Positions 7,404-14,958 of a stretch of DNA of 15,490 bases are shown piece by piece; within the stretch, counting starts at the first letter, position 1; the number at the start of each line of letters is the position of its first letter. The notes under the pieces were generated by a model. That model was not told where the DNA came from and searched no databases. It was given only the letters and a program-made list of their open reading frames with translations. Source of the DNA: Rhodospirillaceae bacterium. GTDB taxonomy: Bacteria > Pseudomonadota > Alphaproteobacteria > Rhodospirillales > Rhodospirillaceae. Location of the stretch: the NCBI GenBank assembly GCA_016937315.1, contig JAFGWD010000136.1:1-15490 (forward strand), given 5' to 3'. Made by a program: the position numbers and the translations under genes.

Positions 7404-7665
7404 CCTGCTTTTGCGTTATTTGCTGCCGTTTCTGGCTCCTTTCGTGGGCTATTTCGTATGGGTTTGGTTGATGCGGAAATTCGGTGCGGAGCGGGAGTGG
7501 ACACACCCTTGGCACCTTTTGTTCTTGGCTGGAGCTTTGTGCCTCTTGGCGATGTTGGGGGGCTTGGCGATGACGGGTGGTGCGCCCGCCGGATCGACCT
7601 ATGTGCCGCCGGAATACACGGATGGTCGTATCGTGCCGGGTCATCATTTGCCGCCGACTCCGTGA
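7396..7665 (+). CDS. Small two-helix membrane protein, DUF6111-like
   Basis: An 89-residue protein with two predicted membrane helices (about residues 5-26 and 39-60), a positively charged connecting loop (MRKFGAERE) and a conserved-looking tail TYVPPEYTDGRIVPG. This layout and tail match my recollection of the alphaproteobacterial DUF6111 family, which sits between the CoA-Nudix and cca genes in related genomes. The function is unknown. I chose the ATG at 7396, which overlaps the Nudix stop by 8 nt; an in-frame TTG at 7387 is the alternative. Termination is 12 nt before the cca start, so it belongs to the same transcript. Confidence 0.7.
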   Translation: MVSLLLRYLLPFLAPFVGYFVWVWLMRKFGAEREWTHPWHLLFLAGALCLLAMLGGLAMTGGAPAGSTYVPPEYTDGRIVPGHHLPPTP

Positions 7666-7677
7666 CGACGAGGACGC

Positions 7678-9000
7678 ATGGTGGAGACGGTCGGGCAACT
7701 TTCGCCGCAGGATTGGTTGATTCATGCGGATACGCACGCGGTCATTGCCGCATTGACGGCTGAAGGTGCCGTCGCACGTTTTGCCGGGGGCTGTGTGCGT
7801 GATGCGGTTCTTGGCCTGCCGGTTCATGACGTCGATATCGCGGTCACTTGCCCGCCGGAAGACACCTTGCGTTTGCTTGCCGTGGCAGGAATAAAGGCTA
7901 TACCCACCGGGTTCGATCACGGCACCGTGACCGCCGTGACCTCCTCGCGGCCCTTCGAAATCACCACGCTGCGCCACGATGTTGAAACCGACGGTCGCCA
8001 TGCGGTGGTTGCCTTTACCGATGATTGGTCTGCTGATGCGGCGCGGCGCGATTTGACCATCAATGCGCTTTATGCCGATCTTGATGGGGCGATTTATGAT
8101 CCGTGCGATGGATTGGCGGATTTAGGAGCCCGTCGAGTCCGCTTTGTCGGCGATGCCGAACGGCGCATTACCGAAGATGCCTTGCGGATCTTGCGATTTT
8201 TTCGTTTTTACGGACGCTATGGGGTGCCGCCTGCCGATGTTGCGGCGTTGGCGGCGTGCCGCAAGTTGGCGCCGTTGTTGGACAGCCTTTCTGGTGAGCG
8301 TGTTTGGTCCGAGATGCGGCGCATACTAGAGGGACCTTCTCCCAGCGAAGTTATCTTGTTGATGCGAGGCGAGGGGGTCACGGATCGTTTGATGCCGATG
8401 GCGTTGTCGCCGGGGCGGCTGCGCGTGCTGGCTTGGTTGGAGAGCCGGGGCATTGTGGTTCCCGGTGTGGGTGTCTCTGCGGTGCGGCGATTGGCCGCCG
8501 TCATAGCCTCAGGGGATCCGCTTGCCGATACCAAACGGGCCGAGATCTTGGCATCGTCTTGGCATTTATCGAAGGCCGAACGTGGCCGCCTGTTGGGGAT
8601 GTTGTCAACTCTGCCAGAAGGTCTTGAGGTGACCGTCGATATGCCAAAGCCTGTGGCGCGGCGGGGGATGTATCGCATCGGCGTTGACCGGTGGCGTGAT
8701 CGCGTGTTGCTGGCTTGGGCGGAGTATCGCCATTGTCATGGTGCGGGTGGGTGCTTGCCCGGCGCACGGGGCAGTGCGGCGTGGGAGGCTTTGTTGCGGC
8801 TTCCAGAAACCGATGCGGTGCCGGATTTTCCCGTATCTGGGCGGGATGTCTTGGCGTTGGGGATTGCGCCGGGGCCGGGTGTCGGAATGGCGCTCTCCCG
8901 CTTGGAGGCGATTTGGGCGGATGAGGATTTCATTCATGATCGTCCGGCACTGCTGGCACGACTTCCAGATATTGTAAATGAAACTGAAGGGTGCGGGTGA
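7678..9000 (+). CDS. cca: CCA tRNA nucleotidyltransferase
   Basis: This enzyme adds or repairs the 3'-terminal CCA of tRNAs. The 440-residue protein is a class II nucleotidyltransferase / poly(A) polymerase family member: GG at 37-38 with RD at 41-42, the metal-binding DVD at 51-53, the ribose-binding RRDLTINAL at 123-131, DPCDGLADL at 142-150, and the nucleotide-selecting helix EDALRILRFFRF at 167-178. The last 250 residues would form the tRNA-binding neck and tail. The ATG follows GAGGA closely. It is 12 nt after the DUF6111-like gene. Poly(A) polymerase is the main alternative, but this genomic neighbourhood and the alphaproteobacterial pattern favour CCA addition. Confidence 0.92.
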   Translation: MVETVGQLSPQDWLIHADTHAVIAALTAEGAVARFAGGCVRDAVLGLPVHDVDIAVTCPPEDTLRLLAVAGIKAIPTGFDHGTVTAVTSSRPFEITTLRHDVETDGRHAVVAFTDDWSADAARRDLTINALYADLDGAIYDPCDGLADLGARRVRFVGDAERRITEDALRILRFFRFYGRYGVPPADVAALAACRKLAPLLDSLSGERVWSEMRRILEGPSPSEVILLMRGEGVTDRLMPMALSPGRLRVLAWLESRGIVVPGVGVSAVRRLAAVIASGDPLADTKRAEILASSWHLSKAERGRLLGMLSTLPEGLEVTVDMPKPVARRGMYRIGVDRWRDRVLLAWAEYRHCHGAGGCLPGARGSAAWEALLRLPETDAVPDFPVSGRDVLALGIAPGPGVGMALSRLEAIWADEDFIHDRPALLARLPDIVNETEGCG

Positions 9001-9063
9001 TGCTGGTCACTTCCCGTCCTGGTGTTCTGTCCTATCCAGACGTAGCGCGAACCTGTCGCATTC

Positions 9064-9074
9064 GGGGAGGAGGG
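9064..9074 (+). promoter_or_regulatory. Strong ribosome-binding site for a TTG start
   Basis: GGGGAGGAGGG contains a complete AGGAGG core 6 nt before the TTG at 9080. The ATG at 8978 in the same frame, inside cca, has no such site. This supports the TTG as the real start of the SGNH-like gene. Confidence 0.6.
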
Positions 9075-9079
9075 CGGCT

Positions 9080-9751
9080 TTGGCGAAACATTCGGTGTGT
9101 TTCTTTGGTGATGAAACCATGCTGGGTCTGCGTGACCCGGAAGGATTCGGTTGGCCTCAGCGCTTAACGCGGGCCGAGCGTGCCAATGGCCATGCTCTGG
9201 TTCCCTATGGATTGGGGGTGGAATGCGACACCACCGCCGATATTGGTAAACGGTGGCGTGCCGAGGCTGAGTCCCGGATTGCGAGTTTGCCAGCCTCTGC
9301 CTTGGTTTTGTGCTTTGGTTTGAATGATCAGGCCGCAGATGGCGATGGTGTGCGGGTGCCTTTGCCAGAGACTTTGTACATGGCGGCAACCCTGATTTCT
9401 GAAGCGTCTTCTTGGCGTGCGGTGTTTTGGCTTGGTCCTCCACCGGTGATGCCGGGAGGGGCGTCATGTCCGGGACGTCAGGGACAGGCTTTGTTCTATG
9501 ATTCCGTGCGGGTGCGTGGGTTGACCCAAGGGTTTGCAGCCATTGCCGCACGCTGTGGCGTATCGTTTTTCGATCTGTGTAAAGCGTTGGAGTCCAATTC
9601 TCGCTATACCAAGGCGTTGCGTGACGGAAATGGCGTTGTGCCAGCAGGGGATGGGCAGGCGATTATTGCAGAATTGTTAGGGGCTTGGGCGCCGTGGCGC
9701 GATTGGCTCGACCACGGGCGCACGCCAAACCTTTACTTCGAACCGGCTTAA
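9080..9751 (+). CDS. SGNH/GDSL-hydrolase-fold protein with a degenerate active site
   Basis: A 223-residue protein that follows the SGNH layout closely but lacks its catalytic residues. Block I reads FFGDETMLG (9-17) where active members have GDS, so the nucleophile is E12. Block II reads YGLGVECDTT, with C49 at the oxyanion glycine. Block III GLND (80-83) keeps N82. Block V reads NGVVP (184-188) where DGVHP is expected, so both the acid and the histidine are gone. Outside these points the scaffold is intact, which argues against a decaying gene. No signal peptide or membrane helix is evident. I chose the TTG start for its ribosome-binding site and because family members begin just before block I; an ATG at 8978 is possible. 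Function unknown, perhaps ligand binding. Confidence 0.72.
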   Translation: MAKHSVCFFGDETMLGLRDPEGFGWPQRLTRAERANGHALVPYGLGVECDTTADIGKRWRAEAESRIASLPASALVLCFGLNDQAADGDGVRVPLPETLYMAATLISEASSWRAVFWLGPPPVMPGGASCPGRQGQALFYDSVRVRGLTQGFAAIAARCGVSFFDLCKALESNSRYTKALRDGNGVVPAGDGQAIIAELLGAWAPWRDWLDHGRTPNLYFEPA

Positions 9752-10203
9752 CGTGTGGGGAAGCCGTCTGTTTGTCGGAGGCCCTCGGCGAGGGCAATGG
9801 CAGCGGTCTGGGCAACGTTGAGGGAGCGGGCGGTGGTGCGAATTGGCACCACGAGGTGGGCGTTCGCGGCATTGTGTACGGCGTCGGGAACACCCGCACT
9901 CTCCCGCCCCAAAAGGAGGATGTCATCGTCGGCAAACCGAAACGCGGGGAGAGGCGTCGCCCCTTTCGTAGTTAACAACACAACCCGCCGCTTTCCAGCA
10001 TGGGTACGGAAGGCGTTCCAGGATTCATGATGCTGGATGTCGGCAATTGCCAGATAGTCCATGCTGACTCGCTTGAGCTTGCGTTCATCCCAAATGAAGC
10101 CCAAGGGGGCAATGATATCCAGTGAGATATCGAAGCAAGCACACAATCGAACGATGGCGGCAACGTTCTGCGGAATGTCAGGTTCATAAAGGGCAAGACG
10201 CAT
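9748..10203 (-). CDS. trmL: tRNA (cytidine(34)-2'-O)-methyltransferase
   Basis: TrmL methylates the 2'-OH of the wobble nucleotide in certain leucine tRNAs, using SAM bound in a trefoil knot. The 151-residue protein has the SPOUT pattern: N-terminal LYEPDIPQN (residues 5-13), then LLLGRESAGVPDAVH (97-110) and RSLNVAQTAAIALAE (126-140), the two knot motifs that bind SAM. Length is normal for TrmL, which has no extra RNA-binding domain. The open frame reaches 10269, but I chose the ATG at 10203 because family members start with this MRLALYEPD block. It is convergent with the SGNH-like gene (stop codons share TTAA) and divergent from petA. Confidence 0.92.
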   Translation of the reverse strand: MRLALYEPDIPQNVAAIVRLCACFDISLDIIAPLGFIWDERKLKRVSMDYLAIADIQHHESWNAFRTHAGKRRVVLLTTKGATPLPAFRFADDDILLLGRESAGVPDAVHNAANAHLVVPIRTTARSLNVAQTAAIALAEGLRQTDGFPTR

Positions 10204-10286
10204 GTCGAACGATCCATTTTTTTCAAGGAAACCCTGGAATCGGGGCCCTTTTTTTAGGTTATGTCGCAAGAGACCCTAGGAAATAG

Positions 10287-10315
10287 CTTGCTGAATTCCC
10301 AGCTGTTTCAGCAAG
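10287..10315. promoter_or_regulatory. 9-bp inverted repeat in the petA leader
   Basis: CTTGCTGAA (10287-10295) and TTCAGCAAG (10307-10315) are perfect inverted repeats around an 11-nt centre. The element ends 32 nt before the petA start, between the divergent trmL and petA genes. It could be an operator for a dimeric regulator or an mRNA leader hairpin. No T tract follows, so a terminator is unlikely. I do not recognise the motif. Confidence 0.5.
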
Positions 10316-10347
10316 TGCCGCATGTCGGCGTTACCACGGGGGAGGGC

Positions 10348-10887
10348 ATGGCGGAACATCCTATCAAGCAAACATCGACAACACGCCGGGATTTTCTGTT
10401 TTATGCCGCGACGGCCGTCGGTGTGACGGGGGCGGCGGTTGCCGTTTGGCCCTTTGTTGATAGCCTCAATCCAGCTGCGGACACGCGGGCCTTGTCTACC
10501 GTCGAGGTTGACCTCTCTCCGATTGCTTTGGGGCAGGCGATTACCGTCAAGTGGCGCGGCAAGCCAGTATTTATTCGTCGTCGCACAGAGGGTGAAATCG
10601 CTGTGGCTGACGCAGTTAAAATGGATGACTTGCGTGACCCGCAGCCCGACTCGGCGCGTGTGGCCCGCCCCGAGTGGTTGATCCTGGTTGGTGTCTGCAC
10701 CCATCTGGGGTGTGTGCCTCTGGGCCAGAAACCGGCCGATCCCAGAGGGGATTTTGGTGGATGGTTTTGCCCCTGCCATGGTTCTCACTATGATACCTCG
10801 GGGCGTATCCGGAAAGGACCCGCGCCGGCAAACTTGGTGGTGCCGCAGTATACGTTTTTAAGCGACACCCTGATCCGCATCGGCTGA
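10348..10887 (+). CDS. petA: Ubiquinol-cytochrome c reductase iron-sulfur subunit (Rieske protein)
   Basis: PetA carries the Rieske [2Fe-2S] cluster that takes the first electron from ubiquinol at the Qo site of the bc1 complex. The 179-residue protein has a twin-arginine motif TRRDFLFYA (R13, R14) followed by a single membrane helix (about 17-37) that stays as an uncleaved anchor. The cluster ligands are C117 and H119 (CTHLGC) and C141 and H144 (CPCHGSHYD), with C122 and C143 as the disulfide pair. I chose the ATG at 10348 over one at 10261 because a G-rich stretch (GGGGGAGGG) precedes it, the spacing to the twin arginines is normal, and the longer version would have to translate the leader inverted repeat. 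It precedes the cytochrome gene by 28 nt. Confidence 0.94.
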   Translation: MAEHPIKQTSTTRRDFLFYAATAVGVTGAAVAVWPFVDSLNPAADTRALSTVEVDLSPIALGQAITVKWRGKPVFIRRRTEGEIAVADAVKMDDLRDPQPDSARVARPEWLILVGVCTHLGCVPLGQKPADPRGDFGGWFCPCHGSHYDTSGRIRKGPAPANLVVPQYTFLSDTLIRIG

Positions 10888-10915
10888 TTCGCCGGAGGTT
10901 GGAGACGACAGACAG

Positions 10916-12874
10916 ATGAGCGCCCCCGGAAAGTTGCAAAAAGCTCTGGATTGGTTCGATTCCCGCTTGCCCATCATTACCCTAATGAAGCACAGCGCGG
11001 TTGAGTACCCGACACCTAAAAACCTGAACTACTGGTGGAATTTTGGGTCTCTGGCGGGCTTCATGCTGGTCGTGATGATCGCCACCGGCCTGCTTCTGGC
11101 CATGCAATACACGCCACATGTGGACATGGCTTTTGACTCCGTCGAACGCATTATGCGCGACGTGAATTACGGCTGGTTGATCCGCTATTTGCACATGAAT
11201 GGCGCGTCGATGTTCTTCGTTGTCGTCTATATCCACATCTTTCGCGGCCTATATTATGGTTCGTATAAACCTCCACGGGAGGTGTTGTGGTGGATCGGCT
11301 TGGTGATTTTGCTGTTGATGATGGGCACGGCGTTCATGGGCTATGTGTTGCCTTGGGGGCAGATGAGCCTGTGGGGTGCCACCGTCATCACCAACCTGTT
11401 TTCGGCCATTCCGGTGGTGGGCGATTCCATCGTTACGCTGCTGTGGGGTGGCTTTTCGGTCGATAATCCAACCCTGAACCGCTTTTTCGTGCTGCACTTC
11501 CTGTTGCCGTTTGCGATTCTTGGGGTTGTGGTCATTCACGTTTGGGCGCTGCACACCGTGAAGTCTAACAATCCCTTGGGCATTGATGTGAAGGGGCCGC
11601 AGGACTGTATTCCCTTCCATCCCTACTACACAGTGAAGGACCTGTTCGGCGTTGGTGTGTTTCTGATTGTGTATTGCGTGTTCGTCTTCTGGTATCCGGA
11701 TGCCTTGGGTCATCCTGACAACTACATTCCGGCCAATCCCATGGTGACGCCGCCGCACATTGTCCCGGAATGGTATTTCCTGCCGTTCTACGCGATTTTG
11801 CGTGCCGTTCCGGACAAGTTGTTGGGGGTGCTCGCGATGTTTGCCGCGATCCTGATCCTGTTCGCGCTGCCGTGGTTGGACAGCAGCAAAGTGCGCTCTG
11901 GGACTTTCCGGCCTTGGTTCAAGAAAGCATTCTGGCTGTTCGTGGTGGATTGTTTTGTTTTGGGCTATGCCGGAGCGATGCCAGCCGAGGGCGTGTGGAT
12001 CACCATTGGACGCATCGCAGCGGTATACTATTTCGTGCATCTGTTGATCGTTTTGCCGCTTTTGTCGCGTTTTGAGAAAACCCTACCGTTGCCTGAAAGC
12101 ATCGGTACGCCGGTGTTGAAGCAGACGGTTATGGCTTTGGCCTTTCTGGCTTTGTTTGCGGTGTCTGGGCCGGCCTTTGCGACGGGTTCCGCGCCCTTGC
12201 GGCATCAGGATTGGTCCTGGCAGGGGGTGTTTGGCACCTATGATGAAGCCCAGCTCCGGCGTGGCTATCAGGTTTATCGCGAAGTGTGTTCAGCGTGCCA
12301 TGCGATGAAGTTGGTGTCTTTCCGTAATCTGTCGCGTTTGGGTTATACCGAGGATGCGGTTAAGGAGATTGCCGCCTCCTATCAAGTGGTGGATGGTCCA
12401 GATGAGGCCGGCGATATGTTTGACCGTAAGGGATTGCCGTCGGACCGTTTTCCGTCGCCGTTTGCCAATGACCAAGCGGCCATGGCCTCCAATGGTGGGG
12501 CTCTGCCGCCGGACTTGTCGCTGATTGTAAAGGCGCGGATGGGCGGACCGGATTATGTGTTTTCGCTGATCACCGGCTATGCACCGCAACCGCCCGAGCA
12601 TGACTTGCCCCCCGGTAAGTACTACAACACGGTGTTTGCCGGAAACGCGATTTCCATGCCGCCGCAAATCACCGATGGCACTGTCGAATTCACGGATGGC
12701 AGTGCCAACAATGCGGAACAGGTCGCCCGCGATGTGACGGCCTTTTTGCAATGGGCGGCGGACCCGGAGTTGGAGGAACGCCATGCCATGGGTGTGAAGG
12801 TGGTGTTGTTTCTGTTTGTCGCCACCGCGCTGTTTTATGCTCTGAAGCGTCGCATCTGGGCGGCCGTACACTGA
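10916..12874 (+). CDS. fbcH: Fused cytochrome b / cytochrome c1 precursor of the bc1 complex
   Basis: One 652-residue frame encodes both remaining catalytic bc1 subunits. Residues 1 to about 390 are cytochrome b: heme b histidine pairs H93/H107 and H194/H208, and the Qo-site PEWY at 284-287. A hydrophobic stretch (about 402-419) ending GPAFA (418-422) looks like an internal signal peptide with an A-x-A cleavage site. The remainder is cytochrome c1: heme-binding CSACH at 458-462, likely methionine ligand M581 in SMPPQ, and a C-terminal anchor helix at about 625-643. This matches the fbcH organisation known from Bradyrhizobium, where the precursor is cut into separate cytochromes. Rhodobacter and Rhodospirillum rubrum keep separate genes. 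It follows petA by 28 nt in one operon. Confidence 0.95.
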   Translation: MSAPGKLQKALDWFDSRLPIITLMKHSAVEYPTPKNLNYWWNFGSLAGFMLVVMIATGLLLAMQYTPHVDMAFDSVERIMRDVNYGWLIRYLHMNGASMFFVVVYIHIFRGLYYGSYKPPREVLWWIGLVILLLMMGTAFMGYVLPWGQMSLWGATVITNLFSAIPVVGDSIVTLLWGGFSVDNPTLNRFFVLHFLLPFAILGVVVIHVWALHTVKSNNPLGIDVKGPQDCIPFHPYYTVKDLFGVGVFLIVYCVFVFWYPDALGHPDNYIPANPMVTPPHIVPEWYFLPFYAILRAVPDKLLGVLAMFAAILILFALPWLDSSKVRSGTFRPWFKKAFWLFVVDCFVLGYAGAMPAEGVWITIGRIAAVYYFVHLLIVLPLLSRFEKTLPLPESIGTPVLKQTVMALAFLALFAVSGPAFATGSAPLRHQDWSWQGVFGTYDEAQLRRGYQVYREVCSACHAMKLVSFRNLSRLGYTEDAVKEIAASYQVVDGPDEAGDMFDRKGLPSDRFPSPFANDQAAMASNGGALPPDLSLIVKARMGGPDYVFSLITGYAPQPPEHDLPPGKYYNTVFAGNAISMPPQITDGTVEFTDGSANNAEQVARDVTAFLQWAADPELEERHAMGVKVVLFLFVATALFYALKRRIWAAVH

Positions 12875-12904
12875 TTTCGCATACGGTTTTCTCGGCACTG
12901 TCCC

Positions 12905-12934
12905 TTGTCTCCTCGCAGGGCGAGGGGCTATTGT
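12905..12934 (+). promoter_or_regulatory. Weak promoter candidate before mtnP
   Basis: TTGTCT (12905-12910) and TATTGT (12929-12934) are 18 nt apart, each matching 4 of 6 sigma70 consensus bases. Transcription would start about 32 nt before mtnP. The candidate overlaps the hairpin at 12909-12927, so only one of the two readings may be meaningful. Confidence 0.22.
12909..12927 (+). terminator. Possible terminator hairpin after the bc1 operon
   Basis: CCTCGC (12911-12916), AGG and GCGAGG (12920-12925) form a perfect 6-bp stem that extends by a T-G and a C-G pair. It lies 34 nt past the cytochrome gene. A run of seven T (12949-12955) follows, but 21 nt away, too far for a textbook intrinsic terminator. 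Confidence 0.35.
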
Positions 12935-12972
12935 GTTGCGTGAGTTTGTTTTTTTAAGGTGAGGGACGAACG

Positions 12973-13842
12973 ATGGTCGAGCCTGTGCTTGGGGTGATCG
13001 GTGGGTCAGGGGTCTATGACATTGACGGATTGACCGATAAACAGTGGGTCAAGGTCGAAACACCGTTTGGTGCGCCATCCGATGAGCTGTTGTTTGGGAC
13101 CTTGGATGGGCAAAAGCTGGTGTTTCTGCCACGCCATGGACGTGGCCATCGTATTCCGCCATCGGAATTGAACTTCCGCGCCAACATCCATGCCTTGAAG
13201 CAATCCGGCGTGACAGAGGTTCTGTCGGTTTCTGCCGTGGGAAGTCTGCGGGCGGATTTGCATCCCGGTGCCTTTGTCATCGTCGATCAGTTTGTTGACC
13301 GCACATTTGCTCGTGCCAAAAGCTTTTTTGGAACGGGGCTGGTGGCGCATGTCAGTTGCGCGTCTCCGGTCTGTAGCTGCCTAGGTTACGCTATTGAAGC
13401 TGCCGCGCGGGAGATTGGCGTGCCAACCAAGCGGGGGGGCACCTATTTGGTGATGGAAGGGCCGCAGTTCTCGACCAAGGCGGAATCCCTGCTATACCGC
13501 GATTGGGGCTGTGATGTGGTCGGCATGACCAACATGCCTGAGGCGAAGTTGGCGCGTGAAGCGGAGTTGTGTTACGCCACTGTCGCCATGGTCACGGATT
13601 ATGATTGTTGGCATTCCGAGCATGAGAGTGTCACGGTTGATCAAGTGGTGAAGGTGTTGTTGGCGAACGCAGACAATGCGCGGGCTTTGGTGCGTGCGGT
13701 GGCGCCCAAATTGCGGGGGCGAACGGATGTGTGTGGTGCGGGATGCCAAACGGCCTTGGAGCATGCCATCATGACCGCGCCGGAGGTTCGCGATCCCGAT
13801 ATGCTTGCGAAGCTGAAGGTGATTGCTGGTCGTGTTTTGTGA
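12973..13842 (+). CDS. mtnP: S-methyl-5'-thioadenosine phosphorylase
   Basis: MtnP splits 5'-methylthioadenosine with phosphate into adenine and 5-methylthioribose-1-phosphate, recycling the by-product of polyamine and homoserine-lactone synthesis. The 289-residue protein is a trimeric-type purine nucleoside phosphorylase: phosphate-site GGSGVY at 10-15, RHGRGH at 54-59, MEGPQFSTKAES at 161-172, GMTNMPEA at 184-191 and TDYDCW at 208-213; the last supports MTA over guanosine/inosine specificity. The ATG is preceded by GAGGGA. It leads an operon with mtnA (15-nt gap) and a class II aldolase, which confirms the role. The 98 nt upstream carry only weak promoter and hairpin candidates. Confidence 0.94.
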   Translation: MVEPVLGVIGGSGVYDIDGLTDKQWVKVETPFGAPSDELLFGTLDGQKLVFLPRHGRGHRIPPSELNFRANIHALKQSGVTEVLSVSAVGSLRADLHPGAFVIVDQFVDRTFARAKSFFGTGLVAHVSCASPVCSCLGYAIEAAAREIGVPTKRGGTYLVMEGPQFSTKAESLLYRDWGCDVVGMTNMPEAKLAREAELCYATVAMVTDYDCWHSEHESVTVDQVVKVLLANADNARALVRAVAPKLRGRTDVCGAGCQTALEHAIMTAPEVRDPDMLAKLKVIAGRVL

Positions 13843-13857
13843 GTTGGGGAAGCGGAT

Positions 13858-14958
13858 ATGAAAATCGACGGCATTGCCTATCGTACCATTTGGCCTGCCG
13901 CCGACGGCAAGGCCGTGGAGATCATTGACCAGACCCGCCTGCCTCATGTGTTTTCGGTGGTACGGCTGAAGACTGTGGCCGAGGCCGCGACGGCGATTGC
14001 CGACATGTGGGTGCGTGGTGCGCCGCTGATCGGGGCGACGGCGGCTTATGGCTTGGCGTTGGCTATGGACGCGGATTCTTCCGATGCGGGACTGGCGGCA
14101 GCGTATGACATGCTGTTGAAAACCCGCCCAACGGCGGTGAATTTGCACTGGGCACTGGCCGACGTGCGGGGTGTTCTGACTCCGTTGCCCGCTTCTGAAC
14201 GGTCTGCTGCGGCGTGGGTGCGGGCGGCCGAGATTGCCGATGCCGACGTGGCAACGAACCGGGCAATTGGTGAACACGGGTTGTCCTTGTTGCGTGATAT
14301 TTCCGCCACCAAGGGGCACCCGGATCGCCTGAACGTGCTCACTCATTGTAATGCTGGTTGGTTGGCGACGGTGGATTGGGGGACGGCGTTGGCCCCGATT
14401 TATCTGGCGCATGAGGCGGGTCTGCCCATTCATGTGTGGGTCGATGAAACGCGTCCCCGCAATCAAGGGGCCAGTTTGACCGCGTGGGAATTGGGGCGTC
14501 ATGGTGTGCCGCATACGGTGATTGCCGATAATGCGGGCGGTCACTTGATGCAGCACGGGCTGGTGGATGCGTGCATTGTCGGCACCGACCGCACCACGGC
14601 CACTGGCGACGTGTGCAACAAAATCGGCACTTACCTGAAGGCCTTGGCCGCTTTTGACAATGGCGTGCCGTTCTTTGTCGCCCTGCCCAGTCCGACCATT
14701 GACTGGGCCCTGGCGGATGGTGTGCGGGAAATCCCCATTGAGCAACGCGCTGCGGCTGAACAGTCCCATCTTTCCGGTTTAACGGCGGATGGTCGTGTTG
14801 AAGCCGTGCAGGTGGTGCCGGAGGGGAGCCCGTGCGCTAACTATGCGTTTGATGTGACGCCCGCACGGTTGGTGACGGCGTTGATTACTGAACGCGGCGT
14901 TTGTGCCGCCAGCCGGGATGGTTTGGCGTCGCTGTTTCCAGAGCGAGTCATCCAATGA
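13858..14958 (+). CDS. mtnA: 5-methylthioribose-1-phosphate isomerase
   Basis: MtnA converts the aldose 5-methylthioribose-1-phosphate to the ketose 5-methylthioribulose-1-phosphate. The 366-residue protein has RGAPLIGATAAYG at 53-65, the catalytic cysteine C164 in THCNAGWLAT, DETRPRNQGA at 196-205, the catalytic aspartate D244 in VGTDRT and GDVCNKIGT at 250-258. These distinguish it from the related eIF2B subunits and ribose-1,5-bisphosphate isomerases. Family members I recall usually read CNTG or CNAG at the cysteine, so this is normal. It starts 15 nt after mtnP, with a GGGGAAG ribosome-binding site, and overlaps the next gene by 4 nt (ATGA), suggesting coupled translation of the isomerase and the enzyme that uses its product. 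Confidence 0.95.
   Translation: MKIDGIAYRTIWPAADGKAVEIIDQTRLPHVFSVVRLKTVAEAATAIADMWVRGAPLIGATAAYGLALAMDADSSDAGLAAAYDMLLKTRPTAVNLHWALADVRGVLTPLPASERSAAAWVRAAEIADADVATNRAIGEHGLSLLRDISATKGHPDRLNVLTHCNAGWLATVDWGTALAPIYLAHEAGLPIHVWVDETRPRNQGASLTAWELGRHGVPHTVIADNAGGHLMQHGLVDACIVGTDRTTATGDVCNKIGTYLKALAAFDNGVPFFVALPSPTIDWALADGVREIPIEQRAAAEQSHLSGLTADGRVEAVQVVPEGSPCANYAFDVTPARLVTALITERGVCAASRDGLASLFPERVIQ

Noticed and set aside
8978..9079. An ATG start at 8978 for the SGNH-like protein
   Set aside because: It lies inside cca, has no ribosome-binding site, and adds 34 residues unlike the family; the TTG at 9080 follows a strong AGGAGG.
10237..10260. GGGGCCC followed by seven T as an intrinsic terminator for rightward transcription into petA
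   Set aside because: The only symmetry is the 6-bp GGGCCC palindrome with no loop, which cannot form a terminator stem; the T run alone is not enough.
11249..12040. A 263-residue minus-strand frame opposite cytochrome b
   Set aside because: Its His/Gln/Arg-rich content is the complement of membrane-helix codons in cytochrome b.
13492..14769. A 425-residue open frame on the minus strand across mtnP and mtnA
   Set aside because: It is antisense to two well-supported enzymes, rich in Arg, His, Gln and Pro with no family resemblance, and is a by-product of the codon bias of the opposite strand.
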